The notes beneath the pieces were generated by a model that was not told the DNA's origin, made no database searches, and worked only from the letters and a program-made list of their open reading frames with translations. From positions 370,720 to 434,719 of the forward strand of contig NZ_BMMD01000001.1 in the NCBI RefSeq assembly GCF_014645655.1: a DNA stretch of 64,000 bases, read 5' to 3'. A program made the position numbers and the translations under genes. Origin of the DNA: Agromyces bauzanensis. Lineage in GTDB: Bacteria > Actinomycetota > Actinomycetes > Actinomycetales > Microbacteriaceae. Below are positions 28,909 to 39,454 of this stretch, in pieces. Numbering within the stretch: position 1 is the first letter of the stretch; every line of letters starts with the position of its first letter.

Positions 28909-30153
28909 ATGGCGGACGAGTCAGAGACGACCGGCGTCGACGGGGATCGGCGCACGGATGCCGCGTGGGCACGGCCTCCGCGGACCCGCCGCATCCGTGC
29001 GGTGCTCGGCGTGCCGCTCGCCATCGTGAGCGCCGTCGCCGTCACCCTGGGCATCGTGCAACCCGCCGAGGCGGCACCGCAGACCGTGAAGCGAATACCG
29101 AAGTCGAAGGCGAACCACGCCGGCGCCGGGCGCACTGCGCGCACCGTGGCCGCATCCATCCCGCCGGCCGAGTACGTCGTGGTCGACGGCGACACCATGA
29201 GCAGCATCGCCGAGCAGTTCGGGCTCGCGACGGCGGAGGTGCTCGCGTTCAACGGCCTGAGCTGGTCGAGCCTCATCTTTGCCGGGCAGCGCCTGGCGCT
29301 GCCCGGCGGAGCGGCCGCGGCGCAGGCTCCCCGGGCCGCACCCGAGATCCGGAAGCACGTGGTGGTCGACGGCGACACCGTGAGCGGCATCGCGGCCGCC
29401 TACGGACTCGACGTCGGCAGCGTCCTCAGCGCCAACGGTCTCGGCCCATCGAGCCTCATCTTTCCCGGCGAGTCCATCGTGCTGCCGCTGACGGATTCGA
29501 CCGTGCCCGTGCCCGACGCGCCGGGCGGGCCGTCGTCGCCCGATGCTGCATCCGCCCCCGCACCGGCCGAGACGCACGTCGTCGCCCCCGGCGAAACGCT
29601 GTACGACATCGCGAGCGCGCACGGCCTGAAGGTCGCCGACCTCGACCGGGCCAACGGCCTCGCGGGGTCGACCATCATCGTCCCCGGCCGGGTGCTCGTC
29701 GTCCGCAGGCCCGAGCCCGTCGCGATCGTGGCCTCGGTCAACGTGCCGCTCACCGGGGAGATGCGCGACCACGCGCGCATCATCATCGAGATGGGACGCG
29801 CGCTCGGCGTGCACGACCAGGGCATCGTCGTCGCGCTGGCGGCCGCGGCTCAGGAGTCCGGGCTCCGCAACCTGCACCACGGCCACCGGGACTCGCTCGG
29901 CCTCTTCCAGCAGCGTCCGAGCCAGGGATGGGGCACGGTCGAGGAGGTGCTCGACCCCGTGCGCGCGACGGCCGCGTTCTACGGCGGCGCGGCCAATCCC
30001 AATCCCGGCCGCACGGAGGGGCTGCTCGACATCGCAGGCTGGGAGACGATGACCGTCACGCAGGCCGCGCAGGCGGTGCAGCTCTCGGACTTCCCCGACC
30101 ACTACGCGAAGTGGGAGGCATCGGCACGCGCCTGGTTGTCCGAGCTGGGCTGA
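28909..30153 (+). CDS. secreted LysM protein with lysozyme-like C-terminal domain
   Basis: A 414-residue wall-associated protein. A basic N-terminus and one hydrophobic segment (about residues 29-52, ending PAEAA) act as signal or anchor. Three LysM glycan-binding repeats follow, at about 86-130 (YVVVDGDTMSSIAEQFGLA), 143-190 (HVVVDGDTVSGIAAAYGLD) and 222-268 (HVVAPGETLYDIASAHGLK). A C-terminal domain carries AAAAQESGLRNLHHGHRDSLGLFQQR, as in actinobacterial muramidase-like domains, where the Glu of QESG is probably catalytic. GAGGGGG precedes the ATG. Next to a PASTA kinase it likely serves wall remodelling; the exact bond cut is not known. Confidence 0.85.
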   Translation: MADESETTGVDGDRRTDAAWARPPRTRRIRAVLGVPLAIVSAVAVTLGIVQPAEAAPQTVKRIPKSKANHAGAGRTARTVAASIPPAEYVVVDGDTMSSIAEQFGLATAEVLAFNGLSWSSLIFAGQRLALPGGAAAAQAPRAAPEIRKHVVVDGDTVSGIAAAYGLDVGSVLSANGLGPSSLIFPGESIVLPLTDSTVPVPDAPGGPSSPDAASAPAPAETHVVAPGETLYDIASAHGLKVADLDRANGLAGSTIIVPGRVLVVRRPEPVAIVASVNVPLTGEMRDHARIIIEMGRALGVHDQGIVVALAAAAQESGLRNLHHGHRDSLGLFQQRPSQGWGTVEEVLDPVRATAAFYGGAANPNPGRTEGLLDIAGWETMTVTQAAQAVQLSDFPDHYAKWEASARAWLSELG

Positions 30154-30247
30154 GCGGGCTCCGCGACGGAGGCATCCGTCGATCACGAAGCCGTTGCGAT
30201 TCGGCGACTGACCGGCGTCGAGACACCGCGCGGCATGCGGCTCTTCG

Positions 30248-30253
30248 TACACT
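30248..30253 (+). promoter_or_regulatory. -10 box of the kinase gene (leaderless type)
   Basis: TACACT lies exactly six bases before the GTG start at 30260 and there is no ribosome-binding sequence between them. Transcription would start on the GTG. No -35 consensus is visible. Confidence 0.45.
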
Positions 30254-30259
30254 CGTACG

Positions 30260-32176
<1,917 letters not shown>

Positions 32177-32190
32177 GCCGCCGGGCCACC

Positions 32191-32227
32191 GGCCCGCGGG
32201 ACATCCTCGCCGGATGCCCCGCGGGCC
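32191..32227. terminator. bidirectional hairpin between kinase and aroG
   Basis: A perfect ten-base stem GGCCCGCGGG/CCCGCGGGCC encloses a further five-base stem CATCC/GGATG and a five-base loop. It sits between two convergent genes (stops at 32176 and 32231), so it can end transcription from both sides. There is no T-tract. Confidence 0.7.
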
Positions 32228-32230
32228 GGG

Positions 32231-33601
32231 TCAACGCGCGGTGAGCTCCTCGGCCACGAGGAACGCGAGCTCGAGTGACTGCATGTGGTTCAGGCGCGGG
32301 TCGCACAGCGACTCGTACCGCGTCTCGAGCGTGATCTCGTCGATGTGCTCCGAGCCGCCGAGGCACTCGGTGACGTCATCGCCGGTGAGCTCGACGTGGA
32401 TGCCGCCCGGGTACGTGCCGGCCGCGCGGTGCGCCTCGAAGAAGCCCTTCACCTCGTCGACCACGTCGTCGAAGCGTCGCGTCTTGTAGCCGCTGGGCGT
32501 CGTGATGCCGTTCCCGTGCATCGGGTCGGTGACCCACAGCGGGTTGGCGTCGCTGCGCTTGACGGCCTCGAGCAGTGGGGGCAGCGCGTCGCGGATCCGG
32601 CCCGAGCCCATGCGCGTGATGAACGTGAGGCGACCGGGCTCGCGTTCGGGGTCGAGCTTGTCGACGAGCTCGAGCATGGCCTCGGGGGTCGTGGTCGGCC
32701 CGAGCTTCACGCCGATGGGGTTGCGCACGCGCGAGAGGAAGTCGACGTGCGCGCCGTCGAGGTCGCGCGTGCGCTCACCGATCCAGATGAAGTGCGCCGA
32801 CGTGTCGTACGGCGTGCCCGTGCGCGAGTCGATGCGGGTCATCGGCCGCTCGTAGTCCATGAGCAGGCCCTCGTGGCCCGTGTAGAACTCGGTGTGCCGG
32901 AGCGCCTCGAAGTCGGCGCCGCATGCGTCCATGAACTTGATGGCACGGTCGATCTCGCGGGCCAGCGACTCGTAGCGGGCGTTCGCCGGGTTCGCCGCGA
33001 AGCCCTGGTTCCACGAGTGCACCTGGCGCAGGTCGGCGAACCCGCCCTGCGTGAACGCACGGATGAGGTTCAGCGTCGACGCGGCCATGTGGTAGCCGCG
33101 CACGAGGCGCGACGGGTCGGCCGCGCGCGACTCGGGCGTGAAGTCGTAGCCGTTCACGATGTCGCCGCGGTAGGCGGGCAGCGTGACGCCGCCGCGCGTC
33201 TCGGTGCCGCTGGAGCGGGGCTTCGCGAACTGCCCGGCCATGCGGCCCATCTTCACCACGGGCATCGAGGCGCCGTAGGTGAGCACGACCGCCATCTGCA
33301 GCACCGTCTTCACGCGGTTGCGGATCTGGTCGGCCGTCGCACCCGCGAAGGTCTCGGCGCAGTCGCCGCCCTGCAGCAGGAACGCCTTGCCGCGCGACGC
33401 GGCGGCGAGCCGTTGACGCAGCATGTCGACCTCGCCCGCGAAGACGAGCGGCGGCAGCGTCGCGAGTTCGGCGGATGCCGCGTGCGCCGCCTCGGGGTCG
33501 AGCCACGTGGGCTGCTGCTTGATCGGCAGCGTGCGCCAATAGTCGAGGCCGTCGATCACGGAGGGATCTGCGAAGACGACGGGCTCGACGAGCTGTACCA
33601 C
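32231..33601 (-). CDS. aroG: 3-deoxy-7-phosphoheptulonate synthase, class II
   Basis: First step of the shikimate pathway: joins phosphoenolpyruvate and erythrose 4-phosphate. The 456 residues match the plant-like class II family (M. tuberculosis AroG, Rv2178c): LPIKQQPTWLDPEAAHAASAEL, FLLQGGDCAETFAGATADQIRNRVK, TRGGVTLPAYRGDIVNGYDF, TGHEGLLMDYERPMTR, GVKLGPTTTPEAMLELVDKLDP and WVTDPMHGNGI. It starts at the GTG at 33601, with CAGGACAG upstream. The location beside the kinase repeats the mycobacterial order. Allosteric control by aromatic amino acids is known for the family. Confidence 0.96.
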   Translation of the reverse strand: MVQLVEPVVFADPSVIDGLDYWRTLPIKQQPTWLDPEAAHAASAELATLPPLVFAGEVDMLRQRLAAASRGKAFLLQGGDCAETFAGATADQIRNRVKTVLQMAVVLTYGASMPVVKMGRMAGQFAKPRSSGTETRGGVTLPAYRGDIVNGYDFTPESRAADPSRLVRGYHMAASTLNLIRAFTQGGFADLRQVHSWNQGFAANPANARYESLAREIDRAIKFMDACGADFEALRHTEFYTGHEGLLMDYERPMTRIDSRTGTPYDTSAHFIWIGERTRDLDGAHVDFLSRVRNPIGVKLGPTTTPEAMLELVDKLDPEREPGRLTFITRMGSGRIRDALPPLLEAVKRSDANPLWVTDPMHGNGITTPSGYKTRRFDDVVDEVKGFFEAHRAAGTYPGGIHVELTGDDVTECLGGSEHIDEITLETRYESLCDPRLNHMQSLELAFLVAEELTAR

Positions 33602-33680
33602 GGGACTGTCCTGAAGGGTGAGGCGCGAGGCGCCATGAACGGGAAACGGCCCCGCACGTCGCGACGCCGCCGTGTCGAGC

Positions 33681-34370
33681 CTACCCCGACTGCGCGGCCC
33701 GCTGCTCCCGCACCGAGCTGGCGTACACGTCGACGTAGTCCTGTCCGCTCAGGGCGCGGAGTTCGTAGACGAGCTCGTCGGTCACGGACCGCAACACGAA
33801 CCGGTCGCCCTCCAGCCCGTGGAAGCGCGAGAAGTCGAGCGGTTCGCCGATGATGATGCCGATGCGGCGCACCTTCGGGATGCGGGTACCGATGGGCATG
33901 ACCTTCTCGGTGCCGATCATCGCGACGGGGATGACGGGGACGCCGGCTTCGAGCACCATGCGCGCCACGCCCGTGCGACCCCGGTACAGTCGCGCATCGG
34001 GGCTGCGCGTGCCCTCGGGGTAGATGCCGAGCACCCCGCCGTCGCGCAGCACGCGCAGTCCCGTGTCGAGCGACGCCTCGGACGCCTTGCCGCCGGATCG
34101 ATCGATCGGCAGCTGGCCGGACGCCTGGAAGAAGACGCGCGTGGCCCAGCCCTTCAGGCCCTTGCCGGTGAAGTACTCGCTCTTGGCGAGGAAGACCACG
34201 CGACGGTGGACGACGAGCGGGAGGAAGATCGAGTCGATGAAGGAGAGGTGGTTGGACGCGAGCACGACGGCACCTTCCCTCGGCACCCGCTCGAGGCCGA
34301 CGACCCAGGGCCGGAAGATCGCCAGCAGGATGGGGCCGACGACGATGTGCTTCATGATCCAGTAGAACAC
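33681..34370 (-). CDS. plsC: 1-acyl-sn-glycerol-3-phosphate acyltransferase
   Basis: Makes phosphatidic acid from lysophosphatidic acid at the membrane. It has 229 residues, with the acyltransferase motifs NHLSFID (catalytic His and Asp), YFTGKGLKGWATR, the glycerol-phosphate binding YPEGTRSPDARLYRGRTG, and VPVIPVAMIGTEKVMPIG. An N-terminal hydrophobic stretch (HIVVGPILLAIFRPWVVG) anchors it. The GTG start at 34370 has GGGAGG about eight bases upstream, and a TAGGCT -10-like box lies some 38 bases before the GTG. It stands 52 bases after the glucokinase gene. Confidence 0.92.
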   Translation of the reverse strand: MFYWIMKHIVVGPILLAIFRPWVVGLERVPREGAVVLASNHLSFIDSIFLPLVVHRRVVFLAKSEYFTGKGLKGWATRVFFQASGQLPIDRSGGKASEASLDTGLRVLRDGGVLGIYPEGTRSPDARLYRGRTGVARMVLEAGVPVIPVAMIGTEKVMPIGTRIPKVRRIGIIIGEPLDFSRFHGLEGDRFVLRSVTDELVYELRALSGQDYVDVYASSVREQRAAQSG

Positions 34371-34421
34371 CGCGTGCCTCCCTTCCGTCGCGAGCGACGA
34401 TCCAGCCTATCGCCGAGCGGC

Positions 34422-35369
34422 TCAGGCGTGCTCGGCGACCCAGACCCGGGCGAGGTCCGCCGCCCCGACGACGCCGGCGTCGTTCACGAGTTCCGCGATG
34501 ACGAAGTCGGGCTCGGGGTGGTAGCCGCGCGCCGGCAGGTGCTCGAGGAACGCCTCGCGGATGGGGTCGAGCAGCAGGTCTCCCGCCACGGCCACGCCGC
34601 CGCCGAAGACGAAGCGCTGCGGGTCGAGCACGGCCGCGAGCGACGCCGACGCCTCGCCGAGCCAGTGCCCGAGCTGACGCAGCGCCGCGGTGGCCCCCGG
34701 GTCCTCCGCTGCGATGAGGTTGCCGACGCGACGGCCGTCGAGCGCCCCGTGCTCGTCGCGGGTGCGCGCGAGCGCCTGTCCGATGCCGCCGGCGTCGGCG
34801 ATCTCGCCGGCCATGCGGAGCAGGGCACGACCCGACCCGTACTGCTCGAGGCATCCGTGCTGACCGCAGCCGCAGGCGATGCCGTTCGGCACCAGGCGCA
34901 TGTGGCCCAGCTCGGCGCCCGCGCCGAAGCCGCCGCGGAACAGCCGGTCGCCCGCGACGATGGCCCCGCCGACGCCGGTGCCGATGGTGAGCATGACCAT
35001 GTCGCTCACGAGTCGGCCCGCGCCGAACCGGAACTCGGCCCAGCCCGCGGCGTTCGCGTCGTTGTCGACGACGACGGTCGTGCCGACGCGGGCCTCGAGC
35101 TTCTCGCGGAACGGCTCGTTGCGCCAGCGGATGTTGGGGGCGTAGTACACGATCGACTGCGCCGCGTCGATGAACCCCGCCGCCGCCACGCCGACGGCCG
35201 CGGTCGGTTCCCCGGCCGAGAGCGACCGGATCATCTCGACCACGGCGTCCTCGAGCAGCGCCGGGTCGCCCGGGGTCGGCACGCGCTCGCTGCGCACGAT
35301 CGCGCCCAGCTCGTCGACGACCGCGCCCGCGATCTTCGTTCCGCCGATGTCGATACCGATCGCGTGCAC
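34422..35369 (-). CDS. ROK-family glucokinase
   Basis: Phosphorylates glucose (probably with ATP or polyphosphate) in the cytoplasm. The 315 residues contain the phosphate loop GIDIGGTKIAGAVVD at the N-terminus, the catalytic Asp in VVDNDANAAGWAEFRFGAG, TIGTGVGGAIV, GHMRLVPNG, and the ROK zinc site CGCGQHGCLEQYGSG. The GTG at 35369 is the start that gives a normal ROK N-terminus, with AAAGGCAG upstream; the open frame runs much further back but into non-coding sequence and the divergent fadD gene. Glucose specificity is inferred from the motif set. Confidence 0.9.
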   Translation of the reverse strand: MHAIGIDIGGTKIAGAVVDELGAIVRSERVPTPGDPALLEDAVVEMIRSLSAGEPTAAVGVAAAGFIDAAQSIVYYAPNIRWRNEPFREKLEARVGTTVVVDNDANAAGWAEFRFGAGRLVSDMVMLTIGTGVGGAIVAGDRLFRGGFGAGAELGHMRLVPNGIACGCGQHGCLEQYGSGRALLRMAGEIADAGGIGQALARTRDEHGALDGRRVGNLIAAEDPGATAALRQLGHWLGEASASLAAVLDPQRFVFGGGVAVAGDLLLDPIREAFLEHLPARGYHPEPDFVIAELVNDAGVVGAADLARVWVAEHA

Positions 35370-35439
35370 GAGCAGGCTGCCTTTCGAGAGGGGTGAGGCC
35401 GAATGGTCCCGGGGCCTCCTGGCCGCGCGAGCAACGACT

Positions 35440-35453
35440 AGAGTGTAATCGAC
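35440..35453. promoter_or_regulatory. divergent promoter between glucokinase and fadD15-like gene
   Basis: The 147-base gap between the two divergent starts holds one AT-richer spot, CTAGAGTGTAATCG. Read forward it offers TGTAAT, and read backward TACACT, as overlapping -10 candidates for fadD and the glucokinase. I see no clear -35 boxes. Confidence 0.35.
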
Positions 35454-35516
35454 CCCAATGCCGAGGTTCGCAAGCGCTCTGCCGCACGACCCTCCCCGGT
35501 TGCCGAAGGAGCTACC

Positions 35517-37352
35517 GTGATCGAATTCGAGACTCCCGCCCTCGTCCCCGCGGACCCGGAGGCCAACACGACCGAGCTGCTGGTGCAACGGGTGGCGGAG
35601 ACGCCTGACTCCGTGCTGTTCTCCCTTCCGACGGCCGACGGCGGTTGGTCGCCCGTCACGACCCGCGAGTTCCACCAGCAGGTCATCGCCCTGGCGAAGG
35701 GCTTCGTCGCGTCGGGCATCCAGCCGGGCGACAAGATCGGCCTGATGGCCAAGACGCGCTACGAGTGGACGCTCATCGACTTCGCCACCTGGTTCGCCGG
35801 AGCTGTGCTCGTGCCCATCTACGAGACGAGCTCGCCCGCCCAGGTGAAGTGGAACCTCGGCGACTCGGGCTCGATCGCCGTGATCCTCGAGACACCCGAC
35901 CACTTCGCGCGCTTCGACGAGGTGCACCCCGACCTCCCCGCGATCCGCAACGTCTGGCAGATCGACCTCGGCGACCTCGACAAGCTCGTGGCCGCGGGCA
36001 CCGACGTACCCGACGAGGAGATCGAACGACGCCGCAACCTCGCCGTCGGCTCCGACATCGCGACGCTCATCTACACGTCGGGTTCGACCGGCAAGCCGAA
36101 GGGCTGCGTCCTCACCCACTCCAACTTCGTCGAGCTCTCGCGCAACACCGCGGTCGCGCTCAAGGAGGTCGTGCTCGACCCGAACGGCGCATCGATGCTC
36201 CTCTTCATCACGACCGCGCACGTGTTCGCCCGGTTCATCTCCGTGCTCTGCGTGCACGCCGGCGTGCGCGTCGGCCACCAGCCCGACACGAAGCAGCTCC
36301 TCCCCTCGTTGGGCAGCTTCAAGCCGACGTTCCTCCTCGCAGTCCCGCGCGTGTTCGAGAAGGTCTACAACGTCTCCGAGCAGAAGGCCGAGGCCGACGG
36401 CAAGGGCAAGATCTTCCGCGCCGCCGCAGAGACCGCCGTCGCCCACTCCGTCGCGAAGGAGTCGGGTGCGAAGATCCCGCTCGGGATGAAGCTGAAGTTC
36501 GCGCTGTTCGACCGACTCGTCTACGCCAAGCTGCGCACGGCCATGGGCGGCAACGTCAAGTACGCCGTCTCGGGCTCGGCACCGCTGGGTCCGCGCCTCG
36601 GCCACTTCTACCACTCGCTCGGCATCACGATCCTCGAGGGCTACGGCCTCACCGAGACCACGGCACCCGCCACGGTGAACCTCGCCACGAAGTCCAAGAT
36701 CGGGACCGTCGGTCCGGCCCTCCCCGGCGTGGCCGTGCGCACCGCCGACGACGGCGAGATCGAGGTGAAGGGCGTCAACGTCTTCAAGGAGTACTGGAAG
36801 AATCCCGAGGCCACGGCCGAGTCCTTCGACGGTGGGTGGTTCAAGACGGGCGACATCGGATCGTTCGACAGCGACGGATTCCTCTCGATCACGGACCGCA
36901 AGAAAGAGATCATCGTCACCGCCGGCGGCAAGAACGTCGCTCCGACTGCGCTCGAAGACCCGATTCGTGCCAACCCGCTTGTGGGCCAGGTCGTGGTGGT
37001 CGGCGACAAGAAGCCGTTCATCTCCGCACTCGTCACGCTCGACCCCGAGATGCTCCCGGTGTGGCTGAACAACAACGACGAGGATGCGGGCATGAGCGTC
37101 GAGGATGCCGTGAAGAATCCCGCGGTCCTCGCCGAGGTGCAGCGGGCGATCGACGCTGCGAACGAGAACGTCTCGCGCGCCGAGTCGATCCGCAGGTTCA
37201 CGATCCTGCCGACCGAGCTCACCGAGGCGAGCGGTCACCTCACGCCGAAGCTCAGCATCAAGCGCAACGTGATCCTCGAGGACTTCGCCACCGAGATCGA
37301 GGGCATGTACTCTGGGGCGCCGGCCACCGAGGGACACTCGATCGTGCACTGA
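35517..37352 (+). CDS. long-chain fatty-acid--CoA ligase (FadD15-like)
   Basis: Activates fatty acids to acyl-CoA through an acyl-adenylate. The 611 residues have the AMP-binding signature LIYTSGSTGKPKGCVLTH near residue 185, then ILEGYGLTETTAPAT, GWFKTGDIGSFDSDGFLSITDRKKEIIVTAGGKNV and a C-terminal lysine in LTPKLSIKRN. It begins at the GTG at 35517, with AAGGAG seven bases upstream. Genes of this FadD15 subgroup are common in actinobacteria and often near lipid genes, as here with plsC. Chain-length preference cannot be read from sequence. Confidence 0.92.
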   Translation: MIEFETPALVPADPEANTTELLVQRVAETPDSVLFSLPTADGGWSPVTTREFHQQVIALAKGFVASGIQPGDKIGLMAKTRYEWTLIDFATWFAGAVLVPIYETSSPAQVKWNLGDSGSIAVILETPDHFARFDEVHPDLPAIRNVWQIDLGDLDKLVAAGTDVPDEEIERRRNLAVGSDIATLIYTSGSTGKPKGCVLTHSNFVELSRNTAVALKEVVLDPNGASMLLFITTAHVFARFISVLCVHAGVRVGHQPDTKQLLPSLGSFKPTFLLAVPRVFEKVYNVSEQKAEADGKGKIFRAAAETAVAHSVAKESGAKIPLGMKLKFALFDRLVYAKLRTAMGGNVKYAVSGSAPLGPRLGHFYHSLGITILEGYGLTETTAPATVNLATKSKIGTVGPALPGVAVRTADDGEIEVKGVNVFKEYWKNPEATAESFDGGWFKTGDIGSFDSDGFLSITDRKKEIIVTAGGKNVAPTALEDPIRANPLVGQVVVVGDKKPFISALVTLDPEMLPVWLNNNDEDAGMSVEDAVKNPAVLAEVQRAIDAANENVSRAESIRRFTILPTELTEASGHLTPKLSIKRNVILEDFATEIEGMYSGAPATEGHSIVH

Positions 37353-37379
37353 GCCTCATCCGACTTGAAGTGTCCCGCG

Positions 37380-37455
37380 GCTCTGGGCAGGGCGCAGCCG
37401 CTGCTCCCCTCGTGCGCGCTCTGGGCAGGGCGCAGCCGCTGCTCCCCTCGTGCGC
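37380..37455. repeat. 38-base tandem duplication after fadD15-like gene
   Basis: A 38-base unit beginning GCTCTGGGCAGGGCGCAGCC is present twice, head to tail and without mismatch, directly after the fadD stop. It does not encode part of either neighbour. Perfect identity suggests a recent slippage or recombination event. No third copy and no spacer is present, so it is not a CRISPR array. Confidence 0.9.
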
Positions 37456-37460
37456 GCTCC

Positions 37461-37499
37461 GCGCCACCGGTGTTGGCGCAGCAGGCGCCGAAGTGGCGC
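37461..37499. terminator. hairpin between convergent fadD15-like gene and def
   Basis: Arms GCGCCAC (37461-37467) and GTGGCGC (37493-37499) pair perfectly and enclose an inner GGCGC-AGCAG-GCGCC hairpin. It lies between two convergent genes and could stop transcription from either side. It has no T-run. Confidence 0.5.
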
Positions 37500-37520
37500 G
37501 GAGCCGGTGGTCGCCACAGG

Positions 37521-38012
37521 TCAGAACCAGTCCGACTCCCGCACCGCCTTCATCGCGGCCCGACGCTCGTCCTTGTCGAGGCGGTCGAGGTAGAGGAGCC
37601 CGTCGAGATGGTCGGTCTCGTGCTGCAACGCCTGGGCCATGATCCCCGTGCCCGAGAGCTCGATCTCGTTGCCGTCGAGGTCGATGCCGCGCACCCGAGC
37701 GAACGGGTACCGCCTGGTCTTGTGCCAGAGCCCGGGCACCGAGAGACAGCCCTCGTCCACGAGTTCGGGTTCTCCCGTGACCTCGACGAGGACGGGATTC
37801 AGGATGTAGCCGACGCGGCCGTCGACGTTGTAGCTGAACGCGCGCAGGTTCACGCCGATCTGCGACGCCGCCACGCCGGCGCGCCCGGGCAGCTTCACGC
37901 TGTCGAGGAGGTCGTCGACGAGTGCACGGATGCCGTCATCGATCTGTTCGACGGGGGCGGAGACGGTCTTCAGGACGGGGTCGCCGAACAGGCGAATGGG
38001 ACGTTCCGGCAA
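37521..38012 (-). CDS. def: peptide deformylase
   Basis: Removes the formyl group from nascent peptides. It has 163 residues, with the three metal motifs [20 protein letters not shown] (Cys ligand) and [12 protein letters not shown] (HExxH with catalytic Glu). The best start is the TTG at 38012 giving [18 protein letters not shown], with GGAG five bases upstream; the frame is open further up but antisense-like. The TTG lies 11 bases downstream of the MinD-like gene's stop, so the two are probably co-transcribed. Confidence 0.94.
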   Translation of the reverse strand: MPERPIRLFGDPVLKTVSAPVEQIDDGIRALVDDLLDSVKLPGRAGVAASQIGVNLRAFSYNVDGRVGYILNPVLVEVTGEPELVDEGCLSVPGLWHKTRRYPFARVRGIDLDGNEIELSGTGIMAQALQHETDHLDGLLYLDRLDKDERRAAMKAVRESDWF

Positions 38013-38023
38013 TTGTGCTCCGA

Positions 38024-39418
38024 TCAGTGCCCGCGCTCTGCGGGCAGGCCTTCCACGACGAGGGCGGCGAGTTCGCGCGCCGCGTGCTGGGTAACCGGGC
38101 GCAGCTCGTGCCAGTTCACCACGGAACCTGCCGCGAGCTGCGGGTCGTACGGGATACGGACGATCTCCCGCACCCGGGACTGGAAGTGCGCCTCGATCTC
38201 GTCGACCTTGACGAGATGGGTGCCCTGCGTGGCGAGGTTGATCGCGACGACCGCGTTGCGCACGAGCTCGCCGTAGCCGTTGGCCTCGAGCCACGTGAGC
38301 GTTTCGGACGCGAGTCGCGCCTCGTCGACGCTGCCACCCGACACGATGACGATGGAGTCTGCGCGTTGCAGCGTCGCCCGCATCACCGAGTGCACGATGC
38401 CCGTGCCGCAGTCGGTGACGACGAGCGAGTAGTAGCGGGCGGCCAGTCCGGCGACGACGTTGTAGTCGTTGTCGTCGAACGCCTCGGAGAGCGTCGGGTC
38501 GCTGTCCGACGCGAGGATGTCGAGCCGGGTCTCGTCGCGGGAGACGAACCTCGAGAAGTCGGTGTACCCCCCGATCGATGCCGCCTTCGTGACCACATCG
38601 CGCACCGTCTCGCGCGTCTGCCGGTCGACGCGCTCGGCGAGCGTGCCGCGGTCGGGGTTCGCGTCGATCGCGATGATGCGGTCGTCGCGGGCGTCGGCCA
38701 GCGCCATGCCGAGGAGGGTGGTGACGGTCGTCTTGCCCACGCCGCCCTTGCGGGTGAGCACCGGAACGAACCTGGCCCCGCCCTCGAACCGCTTCTGGAT
38801 GCGCGCGTTCATCGCCTTGTGCGCGCGGACCTTCGCGGAGTCGCCCAGGTTGACGAGGTGGAGGGATGCATCGTAGAGGAAGCGGTTGAACCCGCCCTGC
38901 GGAGCAGGACGCGTCGTACGGTTGAGGTCGATCAACCGGTCGGCGGTGAGCGAATCCGAGGTCTCGGGCACTTCGAGCTCGGATCCGGCCGCAGCCTCGC
39001 CCGGCACGTCGACGATGGCCACATGACTGCCGGTGTCGGTGGTCACGCGCTCACGCCGCAACTTCGTCGCGTCGGCGGACAGCAGCGCGCTGTACGGGGA
39101 CGGGTCGCGTCGTGACGCGCCGCGGTGACCGGCGCCCGCGAGCGCCGGCGTGACGACCTCGACCGACATCGTGCTCGAGCCGGCCGCCACGACGGTGCCG
39201 GGGTTCACAGCGACGTCATCGATGGCTACCGCCACCTCGTCCTCCGGCATCACGGGCTGGGGCGCGGGCGGGAGGTCCACGTGGATGTTCAAGCTCTCCG
39301 GGAGCGCGTCCGCGGCGTGCGCACCGCTCGATGGCTCGAGTTCCCCGTGATCGGGCGACGCGGTGTGAACGCCGGTCGCCCGGCGCCTCGTCATCTCTTC
39401 TCCACCCCTGTCAGACAC
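38024..39418 (-). CDS. MinD/ParA-like ATPase with long N-terminal extension
   Basis: A 464-residue protein. The first ~190 residues are low-complexity and acidic to neutral with no domain that I recognise. The remainder is a MinD-type P-loop ATPase with the deviant Walker A motif [17 protein letters not shown], the switch region [14 protein letters not shown], and the Walker B-like VVTDCGTGI. Similar extended MinD-like proteins occur in actinobacteria, some beside type VII secretion genes, but none are here. The GTG at 39418 has AGGAGGGG six bases upstream; an ATG eight codons later also has a ribosome site. The partner and membrane target are unknown. Confidence 0.8.
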   Translation of the reverse strand: MSDRGGEEMTRRRATGVHTASPDHGELEPSSGAHAADALPESLNIHVDLPPAPQPVMPEDEVAVAIDDVAVNPGTVVAAGSSTMSVEVVTPALAGAGHRGASRRDPSPYSALLSADATKLRRERVTTDTGSHVAIVDVPGEAAAGSELEVPETSDSLTADRLIDLNRTTRPAPQGGFNRFLYDASLHLVNLGDSAKVRAHKAMNARIQKRFEGGARFVPVLTRKGGVGKTTVTTLLGMALADARDDRIIAIDANPDRGTLAERVDRQTRETVRDVVTKAASIGGYTDFSRFVSRDETRLDILASDSDPTLSEAFDDNDYNVVAGLAARYYSLVVTDCGTGIVHSVMRATLQRADSIVIVSGGSVDEARLASETLTWLEANGYGELVRNAVVAINLATQGTHLVKVDEIEAHFQSRVREIVRIPYDPQLAAGSVVNWHELRPVTQHAARELAALVVEGLPAERGH

Positions 39419-39454
39419 CGATACCCCTCCTCATCAGTGCAGCACGGGGACAGC

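Noticed and set aside
37380..37455. Possible CRISPR repeat
   Set aside because: Only two adjacent copies, no spacers and no cas genes.
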